DNA of 64,000 nucleotides from RGIG7111 sp036839975. GTDB taxonomy: Bacteria; Bacillota; Clostridia; Peptostreptococcales; Anaerovoracaceae. The notes under the pieces were generated by a model, which was given only the letters and a program-made list of their open reading frames with translations, was not told where the DNA came from and did no database searches. Made by a program: the position numbers and the translations under genes. Of the stretch, positions 25,964 through 32,947 are shown one piece after another. The stretch is taken from positions 1 through 64,000 of the forward strand of contig DAISVU010000005.1 in assembly GCA_036839975.1 (NCBI GenBank). Direction: 5' to 3'. Each line of letters starts with the position of its first letter. Positions within the stretch are counted from its first letter, which is position 1.

Positions 25964-27670
25964 ATGAAAAAAGGATATGATTTGATAAGGGATGCTTTTT
26001 TGAACAAAGGAACTGCGTTTACCGAAAGAGAACGGAAGGAGCTGGGTCTTGAAGGCCTTCTGCCGCCATGTATCGAAGACATCGAAACACAGAAGGAGAG
26101 GGTTTACCGTCATATAGAGAAAAAAATATCTTTGATAGATAGAAGAAAGTTTTTGATGGATATCTTTAATCATAACCGTACACTTTTCTTCTATCTATTC
26201 CGCGAACATTTCAAAGAGCTTATGCCTGTGGTGGGTGATCCTGTAATAGCAGAGAGCGTGGAGCAGTACAGTGAGCAGTTCACCGATCCTCAGGACGCGG
26301 TTTTCTTATCGATAGATGAACCCGATCAGATTGAAAGTATACTTAAATCCGCAGCAGACGGACGCGATATAAGACTGATGGTTGTAACAGATTCCGAGGG
26401 TATACTTGATAGAGGGGACTGGGGCGTAAACGGTGCAGATGTTTCCGTGGAAAAGCTTATGGTATACACTGCAGCTGCAGGTATAGATCCAAAATGCGTC
26501 ATGCCTGTAGTACTCGACTGCGGTACGGACAATGAGGCGCTGCTCGGCGATTATTTTTATCTCGGTAATCATCATAAGAGAGTGCAGAAAGAGCAGTACT
26601 ATAAATTCATAATAAAATTTGTTGAAACGGCGGAAAAAATATTTCCGGATCTTTATATTCATTTTGAAGATTTCGGAATGTCCAATGCAATCGAAATACT
26701 TGAAGTATACAAAGACGCATTTCCCGTTTTCAGTGACGGCTGCCAGGGAACAGGCCTTGTAACGCTTGCAGGAATACTCGGTGCGATGGATATAATCAAA
26801 GAAAAACTTACTGATCAGAAATATATGTGCTTCGGTTCAGGCATAAGAGGGACATGTATCACTGACATAATATTCAAAGAGATGAGAGCGCAGGGGCTGT
26901 CCGAGACGGAAGCAAGAAAGCGTTTTTATATAGTCGGCAAGGACGGCCTTTTGTTTGATGATATGGAAGGTCTTACACCGGTACAAAAACCGTTTGTACG
27001 GAAACGTTCGGAATTTAAAAATGCAGATGAATTGACAACACTGGAAAAGGCCGTTATGGCGGTGCAACCGACGATCCTTATCGGAACATCCGAACAGCAG
27101 GGGGCATTTACTGAAGATATTGTGAAGGCTATGGCTTCATGGTGCGAGCATCCTGTGATTTTCTCGCTCAGCAGTACTGCGGAATTTTCGGAAGCGAAAG
27201 CGGCAGACATCATCAATTGGTCGCACGGCCGCGCAATGGTTGCGACGGGCGCACCTTCAGATCCTGTGGAATACAACGGAATTACATATGATATAGGGCA
27301 GCTTGACGACGCACTTATTTATCCGGGGATTGGGCTCGGAGCCGTTTCTGTAAAGGCGAAACTTATCACAGATGAGATGCTTTCAGCGGCAGCTCATGCA
27401 CTTTGCGGATTTCTGGAGATTGATGAGTATGGTCCGGCAGTACTGCCGCCTGTAGAGATGCTGATACAATTTTCCGAATCTGTTGCGGAGGCGGTAGCGG
27501 ATTGTGCGGTAAAGCAGGGGGAAAACAGGCTTGATACTGACGATGCCGCGGCGACTGTCAAAGAAAACATATGGCTTCCTGAGTATTTAAAGTATGAGAA
27601 CGGCGAGTTTAAAGCGGTCAAAAAACAGGAGTCGTCAGAAAAAACGGATCTGGAAAAATTATTTAAATAA
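25964..27670 (+). CDS. Malic-enzyme-fold protein lacking most substrate-binding residues
   Basis: The 568-aa chain aligns by eye end to end with large NAD-type malic enzymes: NKGTAFTERERKELGL and GLLPP near 14-34, VVTDSEGILDRGD (140-152), KLMVYTAAAGI (164-174), MPVVLDCGTDNEALL, HFEDFGMSNA (233-242) and GQLDDALIYPG (445-455). Compared with human ME2 numbering from memory, Lys183 (K164), Glu255 and Asp256 (E235, D236) remain. The general acid Tyr112 is Gly91, malate-binding Arg165 is Gly146, metal ligand Asp279 is Gly259, Asn421 is Ser404 and Asn467 is Asp449. The dinucleotide loop survives only as GSGIRGT. It may be a non-catalytic homologue or act on another substrate. The frame is intact, so it is not a decaying pseudogene. 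Confidence 0.8.
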   Translation: MKKGYDLIRDAFLNKGTAFTERERKELGLEGLLPPCIEDIETQKERVYRHIEKKISLIDRRKFLMDIFNHNRTLFFYLFREHFKELMPVVGDPVIAESVEQYSEQFTDPQDAVFLSIDEPDQIESILKSAADGRDIRLMVVTDSEGILDRGDWGVNGADVSVEKLMVYTAAAGIDPKCVMPVVLDCGTDNEALLGDYFYLGNHHKRVQKEQYYKFIIKFVETAEKIFPDLYIHFEDFGMSNAIEILEVYKDAFPVFSDGCQGTGLVTLAGILGAMDIIKEKLTDQKYMCFGSGIRGTCITDIIFKEMRAQGLSETEARKRFYIVGKDGLLFDDMEGLTPVQKPFVRKRSEFKNADELTTLEKAVMAVQPTILIGTSEQQGAFTEDIVKAMASWCEHPVIFSLSSTAEFSEAKAADIINWSHGRAMVATGAPSDPVEYNGITYDIGQLDDALIYPGIGLGAVSVKAKLITDEMLSAAAHALCGFLEIDEYGPAVLPPVEMLIQFSESVAEAVADCAVKQGENRLDTDDAAATVKENIWLPEYLKYENGEFKAVKKQESSEKTDLEKLFK

Positions 27671-27730
27671 CAGTCAGGCAATTATAAAATCATGCCGAAC
27701 CCGGTGATCGTTATGATCAATGCGCATGAA

Positions 27731-28573
27731 TTAACGGTTGCCTGTATATACTTTATCAAGATATCCTCGTGCTGTTTCGGCGAGATGATAGACGCTTTTG
27801 ATGTTTGTCGGCTGTTTGTCTGTAATATGGTAACGTGGGAAAAAACGTGACAGATGAAGAGGAATTTTACGGCCGTTGCCGTTGTTTAAAGAGGAAATCC
27901 ACGAGGCTTCTTCGCGGATTTCTTTTTCCGTATCGTTTTCACCCGGGATGAGGAGTGTTGTAAGCTCTACGTGGCAGTCTTTTACGGCGCGATCTATGAA
28001 TGCCTTTACCATATCAAGATCGCCGCCGATATAATCTGTATAAAAAGAGCTGCGGAAAGATTTCAGATCTATATTCATGGCATCGATATAAGGCAGAATT
28101 TCTTCGAGAATATCTATGCTTGCATTGCCATTGGTAACAATAACATTCAGCATGCCGTTTTCATGCACGAGTTTTGCTGTATCACGTACATATTCCCAGC
28201 CGATGATAGGCTCATTGTATGTAAAGGCAACACCGATGTTGCCGCGGTTTTGGAGTTTTTTCGCCATATCGGCAAGCTGCCGGGGAGAGCAATATTCGGT
28301 GTGTATGCTGTCGGCATCTGCCATAGATATTTCATGATTCTGGCAGAATGGACAGCGGAGGTTGCATCCGTAGCTTCCCGCTGAAAGTATCATACTTCCG
28401 GGATGAAAAGCGGCGAGCGGCTTCTTCTCGATAGGATCCAGTGCAAGAGAAGTCAGTTTGCCGTAATTCGTGCATATTATTCTGCCGTTTTGGCAGCCCC
28501 GTGCTCGGCAAAATCCGATGCCGCCTTCTCTTATATTACATTGTCTGAAACAAACATTACAATTTGCATCCAT
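27731..28573 (-). CDS. amrS: AmmeMemoRadiSam system radical SAM enzyme
   Basis: A PflA-like radical SAM protein of 280 aa. The [4Fe-4S] motif is CNLRCPFC (near residues 74-81). An extra Cys-rich N-terminus (CNVCFRQC and CRARGC) is typical of AmrS and may bind a second metal centre. Conserved SAM-site blocks include FTYNEPIIGWEYV and NVIVTNGNAS. Its ATG overlaps the stop of the Memo-AMMECR1 gene (TGATG), so the two are co-translated. The reaction and substrate of this system are, to my knowledge, not established in bacteria. Confidence 0.92.
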   Translation of the reverse strand: MDANCNVCFRQCNIREGGIGFCRARGCQNGRIICTNYGKLTSLALDPIEKKPLAAFHPGSMILSAGSYGCNLRCPFCQNHEISMADADSIHTEYCSPRQLADMAKKLQNRGNIGVAFTYNEPIIGWEYVRDTAKLVHENGMLNVIVTNGNASIDILEEILPYIDAMNIDLKSFRSSFYTDYIGGDLDMVKAFIDRAVKDCHVELTTLLIPGENDTEKEIREEASWISSLNNGNGRKIPLHLSRFFPRYHITDKQPTNIKSVYHLAETARGYLDKVYTGNR

Positions 28574-29961
28574 CAGTAATGCCTCACAACTTCAAAACGC
28601 TCCAGCTTGACACCGGGTTCATCTTCGCCTATACCGGCTTTCCTTTTTGCGACAGCTATCTGCTTCTCTGCTGTATCTATACCGTCGAGGTTAGGAAGAA
28701 GGAGTCCGCGTCTTCCTCCCTTTGTAACTATCACGCCGTAGCGTCCGGGGTCAAGGCTTTCCTGACCTTTTATGACCTCAGCTTCTCCGAGGATATCGAC
28801 AGTTATCTCAATAGCAGAAAGTTCACCGGGAGATATGGGATCAAAACGCGTATCCTTTGTCGCTGCGCTGATCGCATTGGATATTATTTCTTCTGCGATA
28901 CAGTCCTGTACCGCAGATATTGTACCTATGCAGCCCCTCAAACGACCGCCTTCATGTATTGAAACAAACGCGCCGGCAGATGTTGAAGTCATCTCATCGG
29001 GGATGTCGTTAGGGATACTGATATGTCTGCTTGACGTCACATAGGCTTCGACAGATTTCCGCGCAAGCTGCACATATTCATCTTCTGTGCTTCTCTGTTT
29101 TTTGAGCCTTGCCGTCTCTGCATCAAGCCGCTGATCAAGAAAATTCCTTTCAGGCGCATCACCGCGGATTTCATACGCACAGACTCCGTAGCCTATGCCG
29201 AAAGGTCCTTCATGGCTGAGTCTTTCCGCTTTGATATTAGTCCTGTCCAGTGCGCCGGCCATAATAATAAAACTTCTGTGTCCGCATTCTGCCGCCTTTT
29301 CGCAGAATGTGCTGTCGAAAGCAAAGAGTTTGCCGAAGTTACCACTTCCCATTACGTCCATGATGAGCTTGTCATACTCCGGACCTTCGGTAACAAATCC
29401 GTAAGGACTTTCAGTACTGAATTTATGGGAAAGATCGCCGCTTCCGATGAAAACCACATTTCTGCAAAGATCTTCAGACGCCTGTTTTATCAGCATTCCG
29501 AGCCTGTAGTGGTCTTCTAGCGGCTGTCCTGAGATGCCGATGCGGACCAGCTTGTAATCTTTATGGAATTTTTCAATGAAATATAGGGGGACCATAGTTC
29601 CGTGATCCAGGTCATCTCCCTGCTGTCCCAGCTTGCCGGCAGTGAACTGTTTCGCATATGCAAGTTCACTTATATGCGTAACAAGCTCTGTGTCATAATC
29701 TTTATCAAACTGCACTGTGCGTGCGCGGAACTGTTTCATGTCCCCGTGCACATTTTTTCCGCTTGAAATCTGAAAGTAATTCGAATACATATGCGCATGT
29801 GGTGATGTCACAATGATCGTATCGGGTCTGAGATTTCCGATGCGTCTGCCGACTTCTGTAAAAGCATCTATGGTCTTTTGTATTTTCTTTTCTTCGCCTC
29901 GCCCGACCTCCGCCATGATGACAGGCGGATGAGGGACCATATAAGCGCCTGTTATTGACAT
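28573..29961 (-). CDS. AmmeMemoRadiSam proteins B and A fused (Memo-AMMECR1)
   Basis: 462 aa with two domains. Residues 1 to about 265 are a Memo-type class III extradiol-dioxygenase-like domain: MVPHPPVIM, TSPHAHMYS and GSGDLSHKF supply the likely metal-binding His residues. Residues about 285-462 are an AMMECR1 domain with FVSIHEGGRLRGCIGTI and GLLLPNLDGIDTAEKQIAVA. In many genomes these are separate amrB and amrA genes. AGGAGG precedes ATG 29961. amrS overlaps the 3' end. Substrate unknown; the domain calls are secure. Confidence 0.92.
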   Translation of the reverse strand: MSITGAYMVPHPPVIMAEVGRGEEKKIQKTIDAFTEVGRRIGNLRPDTIIVTSPHAHMYSNYFQISSGKNVHGDMKQFRARTVQFDKDYDTELVTHISELAYAKQFTAGKLGQQGDDLDHGTMVPLYFIEKFHKDYKLVRIGISGQPLEDHYRLGMLIKQASEDLCRNVVFIGSGDLSHKFSTESPYGFVTEGPEYDKLIMDVMGSGNFGKLFAFDSTFCEKAAECGHRSFIIMAGALDRTNIKAERLSHEGPFGIGYGVCAYEIRGDAPERNFLDQRLDAETARLKKQRSTEDEYVQLARKSVEAYVTSSRHISIPNDIPDEMTSTSAGAFVSIHEGGRLRGCIGTISAVQDCIAEEIISNAISAATKDTRFDPISPGELSAIEITVDILGEAEVIKGQESLDPGRYGVIVTKGGRRGLLLPNLDGIDTAEKQIAVAKRKAGIGEDEPGVKLERFEVVRHY

Positions 29962-30317
29962 AATATACCTCCTGTGATTTATTGCTTCGATAAGGTCAAA
30001 AGCATAGAGTGTTCAATATATTTGACTGTTTTATTTTACCGTACATAATTATCATCATTTTGATTATACACCTTTTTACGGAAAAATACGGTGTAAACGA
30101 CTTTTAAATTCTCAACATGCGAAATAAAGGATACAGCTTTATCTGATCCGGTGTGTGAAGCACAGTTTGGCAATATGCAATTTGCCTGCGATTGATGTTT
30201 CAAAAAATAATGGACAGTCATTTAACAAGGCTGTAAAATTATTGTATAAAAAGAATTGAATGCGAGAGGTGCGTGCCTTTCGATGGAAATCATATGTAGA
30301 AAAGGAGGGAAAATAAT
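29962..30317. other. Divergent intergenic region between the AMR operon and a secreted protein gene
   Basis: 356 AT-rich bases. On the minus strand a TATAAT lies at about 30069-30064 without a good -35. It overlaps an inverted repeat: TACACC-TTTTT (30067-30077) with AAAAA (30082-30086) and GGTGTA (30090-30095), which could be an operator. AAAGGAGGG before ATG 30318 serves the plus-strand gene. No RNA gene recognised. Confidence 0.35.
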
Positions 30318-31159
30318 ATGAGTGCATTTAGAATGGGAACTTACACAGTTGCAGTTGCAGCGCTGGCTTTAATGATGTTTTTTGTCGCGGATGAGGTCTC
30401 GGCAGCTGTGGAAATAAGTCCGGGCGGGACTTCAACACTTTCAGACGGAGTAGAGAAGGAGTTTGATTTCGGCGCAAAAGTATATCACGAAGATTATTAC
30501 TATTTCAAGATCAAACCAAAGAGAACAGGATATATAAAGGCCTTAAACAATTACAGTCACGGCTACACGTTCGCTTTACTGAACAGTTAAAAAAAAAGGT
30601 TGTCTCACGAGACGGCAGCCATGATAATTTTTTGTCTGCCGAATCAATGTATGCTTATCAGCGATATATTGGGGATGGTGTAAAAAAAGGTGTAACATAC
30701 TATATCCGCATAAAAGGATCTCCTGCAACTAAGGCTGATACAGCTGACTCGAATTATTGTGGAAAAGTTATGTACACGAGCTATTCATGCAGCGGAAAGT
30801 TTGGGAAAAACAAGAAAAAGGCCAGCAGACTTGCAAAGAAAACGTGGAGAAAAGGCAATATCCCGGCAAGCACTGCAAAGCCTTCAAAAAAAGCCGTGTG
30901 GTATAAGATTACAACAAAAAATAAGACATTCAAGGTAAGCTTTAAGGGTTGTTTCAGCACCAAGGCAACGGCTGTTATCTATTATAAGACTACAAACAAA
31001 AGCAGGAAATATTCAAGCGTAATACTCAATATATACAGAAGGAAACCCGATCCAAGCATAATGAAGGTTACAAAGAACAGAGCGTTCAAAACGACGGTAT
31101 ACATTAAGGTGATCCTCATAGGCAACGCATCAGGTGCTTACAAAATAAAATGGCAATGA
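30318..31159 (+). pseudogene. Secreted Lys-rich protein split by a -1 frameshift at an A9 run
   Basis: The first 90 codons encode a signal peptide (about 1-30, ending VSAA) and the start of a beta-rich domain (DFGAKVYHEDYYYFKIKP) resembling pre-peptidase C-terminal folds. The frame stops at TAA 30588-30590, next to nine A (30589-30597). In the -1 frame the sequence continues directly as KKVVSRDGSHDNFLSAESM and runs open to 31159, with a second similar domain (VWYKITTKNKTFKVSF, ending GAYKIKWQ). One extra T or A would restore a protein of about 280 aa. Either a recent mutation, a phase-variable tract or a sequencing error. Function unknown. Confidence 0.7.
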
Positions 31160-31185
31160 GCTGTTTAAGCGTGTGACTTTGGTAG

Positions 31186-31223
31186 AAAAAAGCGCCTCCT
31201 ATGATCAACGGGGAGGCGCTTTG
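31186..31223. terminator. Bidirectional terminator between convergent genes
   Basis: AAAAAAGCGCCTCC pairs with GGAGGCGCTTT across a 12-base loop. It has an A-run on the left and a short T-run on the right, so it can serve both the secreted-protein gene and the facing lipoprotein gene. Confidence 0.85.
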
Positions 31224-31235
31224 CTGTCTGTAGGA

Positions 31236-32615
31236 CTAATGTTTTTCTATCTTCGCCAGGAACTTCGACAGCACTTTAACCGAGCGCTGACCGGAATCGG
31301 CATTGGTCCCGATCGAGACGATATCCAAAGATCTCTTTCGCGATTTAAATACCATATTTTCGTTTCTGATGATAGTGCTTTGAGGATCTGTGACCGCGAT
31401 ATTTGAAAGTGTGGAGACCAGAAAACTCTTTTCGTGAGTTATCCACGGATCGTAATGAGGCTTTGTCACTGCTTTCATGTTGCATAGACCGCACGAAGTT
31501 TTAAGTTCCGATTCCATATCGCTTAAAGTGGATTTGTCGATGTCTTTTATTGCTGTCACTGTTTTAAACCTGCTCGCGGACAGAGAGATCATGCCCGTAT
31601 TTGCCGATGATGTTATGTGTCCTTCGTCATCTCTTGTGATACCGTCATTAAGGATGTAAAGGAGATTTATGATGTCGTCTTTCGCTGATACAGAAACCAC
31701 CTTGTCCGGACGCTTTACCTGAGTCATGGTATAGCGGGCATCAGGTTCTGAGCCGCTGTAGTTTTCCATAAATTTTTCATAGCTGGATTCAAATCGCGTA
31801 GTAAGTTTTTCTACTTTGCCCTCAGGAACTACTATGGTAACTGTCGCTTCGGTCGGAAGAGTCCATGCTGAAGTCCCTCCTGAGAATGAAGCGAGCTCGT
31901 ATTGAATCCCGCCGGATTTGGCCGAGGCCAGAAAAGATGAGAGAATATCGGTGGGATTTGGCCTGTCAACGCTTTCAGCGCTGTCAGTATATCCACCGCG
32001 CAGACCTGATATCGAGAATGTATAAGCCTGGTCATATTTGCTGGTCGTCATATTTACCTTGCGTGTTATAGTGTTATAGGATGCCGAAGCGCCTTTATTG
32101 TATATGGCCAGATTGGATGAGTACATAAAATTAATAAAATAACCGGTGTCAAGATATCTGGTCTTAAGTTTTTTTGCACCGCTGAAACTCATGTTGTCTG
32201 AACGCGTAAAGACCAGTTTTACGCTGCCATGGTCTTCAGCTGCTTTGGCGGTCGCAAACATGACAGCCATGAGCTGGCACTGTATATCTATGTTATTTTT
32301 GTCGAGGGGCATCTGGAGTACCGTCGTCTTGGCAAATTCATGCCCTTTTGTGGCAGAAAGCGACAACACCATGTATTCATCTGTCTTATCAGTTACTTTG
32401 ATCTTGTTGTCCTTAGCCCATTTCGTTATGTACGCGGTAGATTTTTTATAGCTGCTGTTTTTAGAGACAGCTGATTTGACAGCCTTATATTCAGTGTCCA
32501 GGATCGATTTTATTTCGCTGTCCGACATGCTGATGCTGTATGTGCAGGCAGTCATGGCAAGCATACATACTATCAGAAGTGATGCGATAAACGCGTATAT
32601 TTTAGGTTTATTCAT
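31236..32615 (-). CDS. Lipoprotein with a catalytically dead PepD/M20-peptidase fold
   Basis: Starts MNKPKIYAFIAS (ATG 32615 after AAAGGAG) and has a lipoprotein signal with lipobox AMTAC (Cys24). The remaining 435 residues align by eye with aminoacyl-histidine dipeptidases (PepD, M20C): TTVLQMPLD for VLQGHLD, FTRSDNMSFSGAKKL for FTVDEETGMTGAxGL, GLRGGYTD for GLLGGHSG, then ELASFSGGTSAWTLP for the IxLxSLxGGNARNAIP block, and YDPWITHEKSFL for YPGWxPNPxSPL. Every expected Zn ligand or catalytic residue except the Asp of HLD is replaced. About 40 residues around the second metal ligand are also missing. Probably a surface-exposed binding protein derived from a peptidase; ligand unknown. Confidence 0.75.
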   Translation of the reverse strand: MNKPKIYAFIASLLIVCMLAMTACTYSISMSDSEIKSILDTEYKAVKSAVSKNSSYKKSTAYITKWAKDNKIKVTDKTDEYMVLSLSATKGHEFAKTTVLQMPLDKNNIDIQCQLMAVMFATAKAAEDHGSVKLVFTRSDNMSFSGAKKLKTRYLDTGYFINFMYSSNLAIYNKGASASYNTITRKVNMTTSKYDQAYTFSISGLRGGYTDSAESVDRPNPTDILSSFLASAKSGGIQYELASFSGGTSAWTLPTEATVTIVVPEGKVEKLTTRFESSYEKFMENYSGSEPDARYTMTQVKRPDKVVSVSAKDDIINLLYILNDGITRDDEGHITSSANTGMISLSASRFKTVTAIKDIDKSTLSDMESELKTSCGLCNMKAVTKPHYDPWITHEKSFLVSTLSNIAVTDPQSTIIRNENMVFKSRKRSLDIVSIGTNADSGQRSVKVLSKFLAKIEKH

Positions 32616-32735
32616 TAACTGCTCCTTTTCATATCGTAAATAATAACACATAAGGAAGTAGAAGTGTAGAAATTGTTTGATATATTTTCATCGGAATAAA
32701 TTCGGATGAGTGAGAAAAAAATAGAATGAATTTAG

Positions 32736-32764
32736 TTGACTAATAATCAAAATATGGGTATAAT
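32736..32764 (+). promoter_or_regulatory. Promoter of nrdD-nrdG
   Basis: TTGACT (32736-32741), 17 bases, TATAAT (32759-32764). The predicted leader is about 175 bases, unusually long for this window. I saw no clear NrdR box. Confidence 0.8.
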
Positions 32765-32800
32765 TTTCATTGTATTTCAGAGGAAGGCACAAGATGTAGT

Positions 32801-32939
32801 ATATTCCCCCCAAAAATGAATGATCCTGTAAATTGAGGCTTTCACAATCGTAATTTTATTATTTCATTTCTTTGAATATTTTATTATAAAAAAGGGGATA
32901 TTTACATGCCTCCTTTAAGTGTCAACTTATTAAAAGGAG
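32801..32939 (+). promoter_or_regulatory. Structured nrdD leader with a ribosome-site-blocking hairpin
   Basis: CTCCTTT (32910-32916) can pair with the nrdD Shine-Dalgarno AAAGGAG (32933-32939), topped by AAGT/ACTT around a GTCA loop. Upstream, ATATTCCCC (32801-32809) can pair with GGGGATAT (32894-32901) with one bulged T, enclosing about 85 AT-rich bases. The arrangement suggests translational control of nrdD. It matches no riboswitch class I know. Confidence 0.45.
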
Positions 32940-32947
32940 CGGTAAAA

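Noticed and set aside
30585..30600. Programmed -1 ribosomal frameshift at A9
   Set aside because: The zero-frame stop TAA comes before most of the A-run and no X-XXY-YYZ heptamer in the right phase precedes it.
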